From: Diphasiastrum complanatum
Lineage: Eukaryota > Streptophyta > Lycopodiopsida > Lycopodiales > Lycopodiaceae
Direction of reading: 5' to 3'
Length of the DNA: 44,089 nucleotides
Assembly: GCA_029204225.1 (NCBI GenBank)
Contig: CM055110.1
Location: forward strand, 32,868,240 to 32,912,328
The notes below the pieces were generated by a model. The model saw nothing but the letters and a program-made list of their open reading frames with translations, was not told the origin of the DNA and did no database searches. Both the position numbers and the translations under genes were made by a program. Position 1 is the stretch's first letter; each line of letters starts with the position of its first letter. Shown in pieces: positions 32,138-42,547 of the stretch.

Positions 32138-32860
32138 GTTAGGATGTGCCTAACTCACCTCTCTTGTAATCCATGATTAGTTATAGATTGTTTAATCTAT
32201 CTAATCATATATGCTACTCTAAATGTATGCAATTACTAGATTATAGAATACATACAGTAGCAAATAGAAAATATATAGAATAGAAGTCCGCCTGTGAGTG
32301 AGACAATTTTATAAGCAGGATCTATGGAGATCCAAGAAGTCTGCTAGTAAGTGAGACGCTACTCGTGAGAGAACACTATTTTCTCTCACACCAATGTGAT
32401 GTGTGGGTTTGCCATACAGCGCTCGAAATCAAGAGGATCTATAGATGATACTGTAGCTATTATGCACATATCACTCTCAATTTTGTCTGATCTTGAATGA
32501 ACTACTGTCTGCTATTGCATGTGCATCTCATTCACTTGTTTTATCATTTTCGCACACTGGTTCAATTTTGTTGAATGTTGTATTAATCTATAACGTAGAT
32601 TAGCAGTGCCTGTCTACTTTCTGGAGGATTGTAGGAATGATATAGCAGGCAGTGACCAACAATCATATCTGAAATCCATCTAAATTGTTTTCATTTGCGA
32701 TTAATCTGATTTTGCTTTAGCAATGTCAATATCAGCACTTGTTCAAGTTTTGCTTCGCTTCCTTCATTTCGTCTAGTTTCGTTTGTTTTGTTTTGTTTTG
32801 TTTCGTTTCAGAGCCTGATTGATATTTGCAATTTGTGTTCCATTATTATTTTTTGCATCA
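32138..32860 (+). repeat. Probable copia H 5' LTR
   Basis: The right end is fixed by GCATCA followed by the PBS-like TGGTATCGGAGC. The left end is uncertain: GTTAGGATGTGCC near 32138-32150 is the best candidate. A (TTTTG)n-type run sits near 32783-32815. The matching 3' LTR is missing because the element is truncated in RT, so the LTR call rests on position only. Confidence 0.5.
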
Positions 32861-32861
32861 G

Positions 32862-32874
32862 TGGTATCGGAGCA
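32862..32874 (+). other. Copia H primer-binding site
   Basis: TGGTATCGGAGCA resembles the initiator tRNA-Met PBS with one A to G change and lies about 97 bases before the gag ATG. Confidence 0.75.
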
Positions 32875-32970
32875 CCTGCCATAGTCTGACATAACCAAAA
32901 AGCTATCAGATCTAGGAGGCTAAACATTCAAACAAAGAACCATCAACAAGTGAGAACACAATTCACAACA

Positions 32971-34683
32971 ATGGCTTCAATAAGCAGCATACAATCCAAG
33001 ATCTGTACAATCCTCGACTCATCAGAATCTAATTTCTTAGCATGGAAAGTTAAGACCTCACTGATACTAAAGGGAAAAGGATTATCTCCTTGGGTAGATG
33101 GCAACGAGGAGATGCCTACAACTACAAGCAAGGAGCTATGTGAATGGAGGGAGAAGAATGACAAGGCAATAGCCGTGTTATCTTCATCCATCGAGGATAG
33201 CCTAACTCCTGATCTGGCTACAATCTCTAAAGCGAAAGAGATGTGGAATATATTCCTCACAAGATTTCAGATGAAATCATGCAGTTAGATCATATTGCTC
33301 GAAGATCAGCTGACAAACCTACAGTGGGATGGTAAAGACCTCACTTCCTTCATGAGGAAAATCAAGGATCTATTTCTTTCACTACACAACTCTAGAACAG
33401 AAAATGCAGTATCAGCAGAGAAGCAGCTCACTTATCTGTTGAGAGCTTTACTAAGATCCTTCCAGATAACCAGAACGCTGCTAGCAAAAGATCCTACTAT
33501 GACACTCGAAAAGGTTGTTGTCGATTTTCGAAAAAAAGTTGAAGCTCGAGAGCACCTTGATCATAAGGATGCTTCTGACCAAGCCCTATACAACAACAAG
33601 GAGAAGACAAAGAAGCAATTCAAGCCTAAGAGGGAGTCAGATCGAAAGCAGGATCAAGATCAACAAGTAGAAGGAGCCAGCAAAGGCAAGTGCAAGAACA
33701 AAGGAAGGTCGAAACAGTAGAGTGGAGACAAGCAGACATGCGAGAGATGCAAACACGAAGGACATACTGTCGATTCGTGTTGGCTTAATCCAAAAATTGA
33801 GTGTATCCATTGTCATAAGAAGGGTCATGCAGCCATGGACTACCGCCAAAACCCAAGAAACAAACAAGCTCAAAGCAGACAGGAGAACAATAATAGTTTG
33901 TCCTATGTCGAGGAGCCAGAGAGCTCAAAGATGGGCGAAGAAAAATCAAATCACAGAAATTCAACCGCCTACTTCTATGCAGACATGTATGCAGTATCAA
34001 CACCTGACAGACAAGAGGTAATTCTTGATTCAAGAGCTACCTCACACTTCATTACATCAAGATGGATCATGTCTGATTTCCAAAGTGCAGATCCATCAAG
34101 ATTTATCATTCTTGGAGATGGATCAAAGCATCAAGTGAATGGTATTGGTTCACTATGGCTCAACACTAATGGTAGAGACAGACGACTCGAAGATGTTCTG
34201 TTCATGCCTACGCTGCAGCATGACTTGCTACCAGTGGCAAGAATAGCTGATGCAGGGATGCGTGTAACATTCTCAGATGAAGCATGCAACGCTGTTGATG
34301 TAAGTACCAGTACACTTATCACTCAAGGTAGAAGAAAAGACAACCTGTATCACTTGAAGGTACGCCTACCTGCAGATCAAGTGCATCAGACTCATGATGA
34401 TTTGCCAGATACTCTATGGCACAAGAGACTATGCCATATGAATTCAATGGCACTATATCAAGCAAGCCATCATGGAGCAATCACAGGGGTGAGCATCTCG
34501 AATGCAACCAGTTCAATGACCTATGATGCATGTATGAAGGGTAAGATGTCACGTACTTCTTTTGTCAAAGACTCCTACAGAACTACAAAGATTCTGGAGC
34601 TTGTATATCTGTGGACCTTTCAGCGTGATCTCAGTAGGAGGCTCAAAGTATTATATACTCTAATGGAAGCTGCCAGGGCATGA
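32971..34683 (+). pseudogene. gag-pol: Copia H gag, protease and GAG-pre-integrase
   Basis: From the ATG at 32971 a single frame runs to the TGA at 34681, with two in-frame TAG codons (33286-33288 and 33718-33720). The capsid part holds NFLAWKVKTSLILKGKGL, ELCEWREKNDKAIAVLSSSI and TSFMRKIKDLFLSLHN. Two zinc knuckles follow the second TAG: CERCKHEGHTVDSC (from 33739), and a second with Tyr in place of the last Cys (CIHCHKKGHAAMDY). The protease site reads ILDSRATSHFI, with the Gly of DSGA changed to Arg. GAG-pre-integrase is TLWHKRLCHMN. Coding then enters the first part of integrase and is joined out of frame to the integrase C-terminus, so the catalytic core is deleted. Confidence 0.88.
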
Positions 34684-35392
34684 TGGCCTATTCAAAGGCT
34701 CCAAGAGTGTTGTGGGCTGAAGTTGTAGCTACAGCTGCTTACATTCAGAACATGATAGGAAAATCTGGTGTTCCTCACACGAAACCACATGAATTATGGT
34801 GGGGTAGAGAACCCAATTTGACTCACATCCAAATCTTTGTTTGTGCAGCTTATGCACATGTTCCTGATAAGCTTTGAAAGAAACTTGATGAGAAAGCAGA
34901 ACAAGGATATCTTGTAGGATATGACAATCATTCGTCATACTATAGAGTCTATATGCCAGAGACAAACACAATGAAGACAATCAGAGATGTCAAATTTGAT
35001 GAGAGCAGAACAATGGCCAACCGTGATCCTGTCAGTTATGAAGTTTTTGCAAGACAATACTATGATCTACCAACTATGACAGAGGGAGCAGAGGACGAAC
35101 ACTCAGATGAAGATGTTTGAGTCGCACCTCATTTGAGTGACGAATCAGACGAAGAAAGATTCGCAAGCTAGCCTACTGTTACAATACTTGTAAACCAAAA
35201 TGGTTTTGGACCTAGCAGAGCAGATAAAGGCAAGAGCATTGCAGTTCTGTAAGGATCTCCTAGAAGATCAACAAGAGAAGAAAGAGCGCCAACAAGATCT
35301 GTGCCAAGTAGCTCAACTTCTACATCAAAAGAATTTCTGGATTCAGTGGAGAACCACAAACATTCAAAGAAGCAATTGAATGTCCAGAGAAG
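34684..35392 (+). pseudogene. pol: Copia H integrase C-terminus and linker, truncated
   Basis: AYSKAPRVLWAEVVATAAYI, WWGREPNLTHIQIF and EQGYLVGYDNHSSYYRVYMP are typical of the copia integrase C-terminal part, followed by an acidic linker (TEGAEDEHSDEDV). At least four in-frame stops occur from 34875 onward. The first RT residues (EPQTFKEAIECPEKD) are reached near 35350-35392 before the sequence changes to the LTR of the gypsy element. Confidence 0.82.
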
Positions 35393-35393
35393 G

Positions 35394-36472
35394 ACTTTTA
35401 CAAGTAGAGGTTAGGAAGTCCTCCAAATTCAAGGTAGAGCCTCCAAATGTCCTCCAAGCAACCTGCAAGCTTCAAGATGCTTCCCAACTCCAAGCTAGGA
35501 TGCCTCCACCTGCAAGTAGGGATCTGCAAGCCTCCAAGGATCTCTCCTCCACCTGTGTCCCTACTCTTTAAACACAAAGATAGATAACAAGCTGGCCTCA
35601 AGTATTCACCACCCAATCATAGCTAGATCCAAGCTCCAAGCAAGACCTATCTAGCACCCCGTTGCTAACCATAAACAAATCACAAGCATTCCACAACACT
35701 CCATAGCATACTCAAGATCCAAACCCTACTTATGTCCCATACCATAAGCAAGATCCAAACCTCAAGCATACTACCACAAGAAAGCACTCTATACACTAGT
35801 AGCAACACTAGAGGATAAGCCAAGCAAATAAGAGAGATCTCTCCTCCACAATGGGCGCCCTACTACCCTCATATAGATGGCCCATGGACCCCCAATGCAC
35901 CATGGAGTTCCATGCTCATCCAATGAGAGAGAGAGAAGCCTAGGGGAGTTAAAGAATCTCCAAGAGCCTCCATAGGCTTATGGAATGTCAAGAGACTCCT
36001 TCCATAACCTATGACTCTTTGAATGTCTTTCTTGTGGGAGTTGGGGACTCAATGGACACTTTAGAAGGGCGCCCTCCTACTAGGTCCCATTGCCCAAGTT
36101 GTGCAAGTATACTTTGGTCCTAGACCAATAAAGTGATATGGTTCAAGGTTGAGGCCCAAGGTTTAGAAAAATAGTCATCCAATGACTTTCTAACACCTCA
36201 CTAGGTTCCATACCTCCATCCAAGGCATAGACACCTACCTGCCCTTAATCAAGGACACTAGTACCTTAATCTAAGACACCTATCCTTAATAGTAAGGGTA
36301 CCCCTTATCCAAGGGTCACGTGACCCCATACCTCCAACTAAGGTATAGTCACATGCCTGCCCTTATCCAAGGGCACATACCCTTAATCCTAAGGGTACCT
36401 TGTCATATAGCCCCCAACACTAAATGGACTATTAGGGGTCTGAAGTATTGCTAGTTATATAGGTATGTAACA
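35394..36472 (-). repeat. Gypsy I 3' LTR
   Basis: The right end is defined by a purine tract (complement of 36473-36487) and the coding-strand LTR start TGTTACATACC. The left end lies between 35381 and 35400, where copia H coding stops; TGTCCAGAG at 35381 is one possible tip. It contains a 14-bp perfect palindrome GGGTCACGTGACCC (36313-36326) and repeated CCCTTA-AAGGG units near 36190-36400. No second LTR is present, so length is approximate. Confidence 0.7.
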
Positions 36473-36487
36473 TTCCTTCCCCCTAAA
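36473..36487 (-). other. Gypsy I polypurine tract
   Basis: The complement reads TTTAGGGGGAAGGAA, just before the LTR start TGTTACATACC and just after the integrase stop at 36490. Confidence 0.8.
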
Positions 36488-36489
36488 CT

Positions 36490-38032
36490 TTAAATTTTTC
36501 CTTGTAGGGAAAAATTTGGAAAATTCTTTTGGAGATCAGCCTCCTTTTCCCAGGTATTCTCCTCTTCTGATTTGCCCCTCCACCTGACTAGAAATTCTCG
36601 AAGCACTCTACTTCGTAGAGTTCTCTGCCGACTATTAACAATGGCCTCGGGTTCAGGTGGTCCACTCATGGACTCATCACGAAGAAGTTCCACTAGATCT
36701 TCCACAGGGACCAGGGTCTCCCCAACCCCCAACGAGGGTTTCAACTTACTAACGTGGAAAATAGGATGAATTCCAACGTTAGCTGGAAGTTCTAGTTTGT
36801 ATGCGACCTTGTTTATCACTTGGATAACCTTAAAAGGACCGCAATACCTAGGTGCCAACTTTGCACACTTAATAGTTTTCAAGCCCCTAGAGTGACTAGG
36901 GACTCTCAAAAACACCCAGTCGTTGACCATGTATACCTTGTGCTTTCGAAATAGATCAGCATAGTGCCTTGCCCTGTCCTGGGCACTTCTTATGCTATCT
37001 TTAGCCAACTGTAACATTTCTTGCATATCCGCAAGAAAATCAGCTGCGGCTTGCACCCGTAGATTTTTTATGCCAGTACTAATTGGTGATCGAGGTTGAA
37101 AACCATACATAAGCATGAAAGGGCTGAATCCGGTCGCTAAATATTTTGCACTATTATATGCAAATTCCACCAGTGGAAGGTATTGTTCCCAATCAGATTG
37201 TCGATGGCCCACATATGCTTGAAGCATATCCTCCATCGTCTGATTGGTCCTTTCCGTTTGACCGTTTGATTCCGGATGATCTATAGAACTTAAACTTAAA
37301 GTTGTTTCCAACTTTTCAAATACTGCTTGCCAAAAATTCCCAGTGAATTTTGAGTCACGGTCACTGACAATATCGCAAGGCAGCCCGTACAGTCAAAAAA
37401 GCTTCTCAACAAACAGTTGAGCTAGTTCTGAAGCTTTAACAGTAGTTTTCGTTGGGACAAATTGAGCAAACTTCGTAAGTCTGTCAACAATGACCCAAAC
37501 CGAATCGTGGCCCTTCCCTGTACGTGGAAGCCCGACCACAAAATCCATAGATATACTTTCCCACTTTCCGGCAGGAATATCTAAAGGATGTAATAGGCCA
37601 CTAGCTTTTAGCCTCTCAGCTTTATTTAACTAGCACTTAGTACATTTAAGTACATAGGCCTCTACCTAAATTTTCATCTTAGGCCACAAAAATTGCCTTC
37701 GAACTAAGTCAAGTGTTCTTTGTATACCCGGATGTCCTGGCATGGACTATCATGACACTCATGCAAGATTTGGGCCCTTACAATGTCATTCTCCAGTACA
37801 CACACCTTTCCTTTACGAAACAAAATTCTGTTTCGAATTAGGAAATTCGTTTCAGTCTTTCCCTTATTCGAGGAATCTTGCAACCCTGAATCGACCCCCG
37901 AAAGTACTTGTTGCCAATACTTTCCAAAAAAAGGATCGGACTCATATAGTCCTTGAAGAGACTGGAACAACTCCGGTTCTATAACAGTAAAGCACAACTG
38001 ATTAATAACCGGTAACCGACTCAAAGCATTCG
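36490..38032 (-). pseudogene. pol: Gypsy I integrase with chromodomain
   Basis: The minus strand holds an H2C2-type zinc-binding region (HECHDSP..., then KC..C) damaged by a frameshift near 37735 and stops near 37660 and 37632. The core follows with MDFVVGLPRTGKGHDSVWVI, IVSDRDSKFTGNFW and HPESNGQTERTNQTME; a TGA near 37395 interrupts it. After KLAPRYCGPFKV and HPIFHVSKLKP a chromodomain ends the protein (REFLVRWRGKSEEENTWE). The chromodomain places it among chromoviruses, whose integrases can direct insertion to marked chromatin. Integrase starts near 38024 after a frameshift at about 38035. Confidence 0.9.
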
Positions 38033-39652
38033 CTAGAGTATTTTGACTTTACAATAACGTATAGAAAAGTCAAAGATTTGCATCAGCTCAGCCGATCTAG
38101 CTTGCCTCCCCTTTAAATCTGTAGCATCACAGAAATATTGAAGAGTCTGATGATCCATCAAAACTTCAAATCTGGCTCCATACAAATAATGTCGCCAAAT
38201 TTTCAAGGAATGAACAATTGCAAACAGTCCCTTCTCATAGGTACAATACCTAGACTGAGCAGGATTGAGTTTCTTGTTTTCATAAGCCACAAGATGTCCA
38301 TCCTGCATCAAAACAGCTCCAATAGCATAATCACTGGCATCGGTCCTAACCACAAAAGTCTTATTAGGATCGCCAATGATTAGTATTGGTGCCGAAGTGA
38401 CACTTTTCTTAAGCAACTCAAAACAATTATTCATATCCTCCATCCACACCACTAGTGGACTCTTAGCCCTCCGGCTTAGCTTCTTATAGACTTTCAAGGC
38501 CTGGGTAAGGGGAAATGCCAATCGAGCAAATTGGGAAATATGCCGACGAAAAAATCCCACAAACCCCAAAAAAGACTTGATTTCTCGAACTGTGGTGAGA
38601 ATAGGCCAATCAATAAGCCTATGGATACGATCAGCCTCAATCTCCACCCCCCGTTCAGAAATCTTATGTCCCAAGTAGGACAATTCCTTAGCAAAAAAGT
38701 CACACGTAGACTCCTTGGCAAAGAGCTTTTCCCTTCTTAGAATGTCCAAGACAATCCTAAGATGCTCTTTATGTTCCGCCAAAGTCTTACTGAATACTAG
38801 GATATCATCTAAGAATACCACTACGAATCTTCCCAAATATGGCCTGAACAAATCGTTCATCATTTGTTGGAAAGTTGCCGGTGCATTGGTCAAACCAAAA
38901 GGCAACACCAAAAATTCGTAGTGACCAAAGCGAGTTCGAAACCCGGTTTTTGGTATATCTTCTGCCTTAATGCGTATCTGATGGTAGCCCGATCTTAAAT
39001 CTATCTTGGTAAAGTACCCAGCACCACCAAGATAGTCTATCAGATCATCCATGCGCGGCAGTGGATATCTATTCTTAATGGTTACCTTGTTCAATTTCTT
39101 ATAGTCAACGCAAAACCTTATAGTCCCACCCTTCTTGGCCACCAGAACCATTGGTGATGCCCAAGGAGACTTACTAGGTTGTACCCACCCCTTTTTCAAG
39201 TAATCATGTAATTGCCTATTTACCTCAGTCTCTTCCGATGCACTCATCCTATAAGGACGCTGTGCAATTGGAATTGCTCCAGGTATTAGGTCAATTTTAT
39301 GATCAACTGTCCTTTCTGGTGGTAAACCTACCAGAAGGTCTAAAAAAACATCATTGAATTCCTGCCTAAGTTCATTATAGGCTTCAAATTCTGTAGTGTT
39401 CTCACTGGGTATATTCATGGCATTTATGTTAAGTTCTTCATCATTGGAGCAAATGATATCATTATGAAAACATAAATAAACTTTAAAATCAGAATTCTTC
39501 ATAATAGAATTAAGTTTCTGTTTAGAATAAGGGTTAACATTTTTAGTGTCAACACTTAAACTAGCCTTGATCTTAATTAAAGAATTCTCATGCATAAAAG
39601 ATAAAGATTTTTCAACAAAATCAATTCTCAATGATTTGTTCTTATCAAAATG
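38033..39652 (-). pseudogene. pol: Gypsy I reverse transcriptase and RNase H
   Basis: A long open minus-strand frame contains RPYRMSASEETEVNRQL, SPWASPMVLVAKKGGTIRFC, YPLPRMDDLIDYLGGAGYFT, LPFGLTNAPATFQQMM and VVVFLDDILVFSKT (the catalytic YVDD equivalent FLDD). The connection/RNase H domain follows with FVVRTDASDYAIGAVLMQDG, YEKGLFAIVHSLKIWRHYLY and MDHQTLQYF (usually TDH). It is the best-preserved enzyme domain in the window. The same frame continues into protease across a single TGA near 39653. A frameshift at about 38035 separates it from integrase. Confidence 0.93.
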
Positions 39653-40208
39653 TCATTGTTGCCCAAGAACAATATCTACATTAGCTAATTGAACAGCATG
39701 GAATTCTAGTTTTTCAAAGTAATCCTGAACGTGCAATTCTACATCAGGAACAATAAAATCCATCAAATCGGAATTACTTCCCGATGCCATTGTCACACGG
39801 TATTTTTTCTCACTTTTTTTGGTAGGAAGGTTTAGCGTCTGCACCAAATTTACATTAATAAAGTTATGAGTGGATCCCGTGTCAAAAAGAACATTAACAA
39901 CTTGATTATTAACTTTACCTTTAATGCAAATAAGGTCATTAGGACCAAAAACTAAAGAACTAAGGAAACAAACATCCATCTCATTACTTCGAGATAGATT
40001 ACCTGAGGTTGAAGCTTGTTTTTGACCCAATCACGTGCAAGGTGACCCTCGCCATTGCACTTGAAGCACAGGTTCTTCTTACGAGCTTCAGCTTTATCAT
40101 TGCCACCATGATGTTTTTTAAAGTTTTTCTTGGTTTTCTTAGGATTGTTGGAATTGGGATGTGTTTCATTAACAACTTCCCTATCCTTCCTCTTAAATTG
40201 AAAAGCTT
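39653..40208 (-). pseudogene. gag-pol: Gypsy I gag C-terminus and protease
   Basis: From about 40208 the minus strand encodes a basic gag tail (NNPKKTKKNFKKHHGG), a zinc knuckle whose last Cys is Trp (CFKCNGEGHLARDW, near 40020-40070), and the aspartic protease VNVLFDTGSTHNFINVNLVQ. It ends at a TGA near 39653 (GQQ then stop, where Trp is expected). The rest of gag, PBS and 5' LTR are missing: an abrupt change at about 40208, beside a run of T, marks a truncation. Confidence 0.87.
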
Positions 40209-40532
40209 TTTTTTATCCTTGATGGATGATGAGATAAGTATTTTATTTGTGGAGAATTTAATTTATCTAGTGGATGATTTTGCTACAGTTTATGGTCTGG
40301 AAATGCTTGAGTACAATTTCTCATTTGATTGGATCTCCAGTTATCATAGGAGATAGACAAGTCTATTTATCTTTGTGCTAGTCTCTAGTAACTATCCTCA
40401 GACAAGAAGAACTCTGTGTACAATTTACAATGTTAGCTATGTTCTCCTTGTCTGAGGATAGTTACTAGGGACTAGCACACAAAGATCATTTTCTGGAGAT
40501 GGGCGTTTTTCTCAACAGATAAACTCTGAAAA
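40209..40532. other. Non-coding segment carrying an inverted repeat
   Basis: No gene was recognised. The segment lies between the truncated gypsy I and copia relic J. It is dominated by the inverted repeat at 40370-40485. Confidence 0.6.
40370..40485. repeat. Inverted repeat (hairpin), 43-45-bp arms
   Basis: The arms 40370-40412 and 40441-40485 are near-perfect reverse complements (core CTAGTAACTATCCTCAGACA), with two mismatches and one 2-base indel, around a 28-base loop. It could be a small foldback or MITE-like element, a palindromic rearrangement, or a small-RNA-producing hairpin. No target duplication was identified. Confidence 0.88.
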
Positions 40533-41892
40533 TTAAGCATTTTCAAGCAGACGACTGAGAAATAGCTGTTGCAACTTTTGGTTTAGTTTGATCACATCTA
40601 TTGAAATGAGAGTATGTTTTACTTCATTGATGGATATAAATTGATTTGTATGAACAATACGAAACCATGCTTCCATTGAGTAAAGATTTTCTTCAGAGCA
40701 AACGTGTAACAGACTAGCATATTTCTGTGCAGAAAGTTGTTCCAATGACATGTTTACTACAGTATCTCAAATTTCCAGTATTACATGCTAAATCAATTGA
40801 TTGTGTTTTAATTTCGACCTTTTGTTTATAGTGACAGTAATTTGTAGACACAGGATCCTTTGTCAAATGTATAGTAGAAGTATTGTCCATGTACAACGTT
40901 AGTGGTTCATTGGTGCTCTCTCTTAGTCCATCTAGGAACTGTTTGAGCCATGTCAACTCATTAGCCATCTTGGCTGCAGCAACATACTCTGCCTCACAAG
41001 AAGGTTGGGCTGTTATTGTTGTTTCATGTTGATCCAAATGACAGCTGCATCTACTACGATGGTCTGCTGCAATGGTGTAGCCTCCTAAGATGCTCTTGGA
41101 GTCATCGATTGATGACTAGCTCGCATCACTATAGGACTTCACCTGAAATCCCGCATCATGGCAATAGCAAAGCCCATAGTCCTTTGTATGATGTAGGTAT
41201 TGCAGGATCCTCTTGGCAATTTTCCAATGTATGGGTCCTGGATCTATGTTGAACTGGCTCAATCTGAACACTACGTAAGCAATGTCTGGCCGCATATTGT
41301 CTGCCAAGTACATCAAAGTACCAATAAGCCTTCGTTAAAGCTTATGTTGCATTGCTTCTCATTCTGCATCATCTCTAGGACAGTCTTCATTTGTTAGTAT
41401 TGTGCTAGAAATCATCGGAGTATTTACTCCCTTGCAATAAGCCATCTAAAAATCATAAAGGATTTTCTAAATCTATCTTGATTGGTGTAGGTACAATCTT
41501 CCGCCCTCAAGATCTCTATCAATCTGCAAGCCCATGTAGCATTTTGCTTCTCTTGGGTATGATATTTCAAAGTGCCTTGAAATATCCTCTTTCACCTGTG
41601 CAATCAATGTGTCGCTCTTTGACAGAATTAGTGTGTCGTCATCATAGACACCAATAATGATTACTTCACTATATACGATCTTTACACTGTAGACCCACTT
41701 GCACTTGACAGTTTTCCTATCTGCTGACACTCGTTTAAGAGTCTAGACTTTGTCCTTCTTCATGGAGTCCATCTCGTGTTCCATGGCCTTTATCCATTTG
41801 TCTTTTTTTGTACATTAAACAGCTTCTTGATAGGTTTGTGATTCACCTCCAAATCCACAAAACTCTTCTAATATAGAAGCTGAGGTGTCTGG
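40533..41892 (-). pseudogene. Relic copia J: RT and RNase H
   Basis: Minus-strand coding starts at the D insertion point with RT N-terminal sequence (KDKWIKAMEHEMDSMKK, VKCKWVYSVK). It jumps directly to IVYSEVIIIGVYDDDTLILS, so the fingers and first palm motifs are deleted and YVDD reads YDDD. Next come CYMGLQIDRDLEGGRLYLHQ (to 41473), YLADNMRPDIAYVVFRLSQF (41316) and HWKIAKRILQYLHHTKDYGL. RNase H follows: SCEAEYVAAAKMANELTWLK and LYMDNTSTIHLTKDP (41037-40800). Sequence below about 40750 is not recognisable. The lineage differs from A, B, D and E. Confidence 0.85.
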
Positions 41893-42547
41893 TGTGAAAA
41901 ATACAGATCCTAAGTGGATCTAAACTCCAAGATCATTGGCTTGAATGCTTGCACTCCAAACTACATAAGCTAGGAATTGGCAACACATTCTATGCTACCT
42001 AGAATGCAAAGAACTTGATCAAAAAGCATTTATCACAAATGGAAACTTCCATAAACATCAAGTGCGGCCCAAAATAGCATTATACAGTCCATAATACATC
42101 AGCCTATCACTTTTGGAAAGCACCTAAGATCATACACAATAGCTTGAAGACAATACACACAACAATGCTCTCAATGGAGGAAGAAACAATGACAATGATC
42201 TATTGATCTCAATGAAGCATACAAAAGGTTTCTCCAACCTGTTTTCCACGACTTCCCTACTATTTATGGATGAGGAAGATGACTCTCTCTCCTCTCTCTA
42301 GAAGGTACTTGACCCTAGATATTCCCTATATAGGAAAAATAGCTAAAAATGGCTTATATGACCAAAATACATCAAAATGGTCTCATTTTGAAGGGTATGA
42401 AGTTTGACACTTCATCATACTGAAAAAATACAGTAAATAAAAACATTGTGGCCTGGTTCACACGTGTGAAACTCCAGAACCAAAACTATTTACAATTTTA
42501 GCCAATTTAGGCCTCAAACTAGCTAGGAAATGTTGACAATTTTCACA
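41893..42547 (-). repeat. Element D 3' LTR
   Basis: TGTGAAAAATACAG to TTTTCACA on the plus strand, 655 bp, with the purine tract on its right. Its last 127 bases are identical to positions 1-127. CACACGTGTG is at 42459-42468. The left flank TCTGG is the expected target duplication, whose partner lies outside the window. It interrupts relic J. Confidence 0.85.

Noticed and set aside
40009-40356. 115-codon plus-strand frame rich in hydrophobic residues
   Set aside because: It is mostly antisense to gypsy I gag and protease and crosses the truncation point; not a membrane protein gene.
40370-40485. Calling the hairpin a microRNA gene
   Set aside because: Foldback shape alone does not show processing; no expression or conservation evidence is available.
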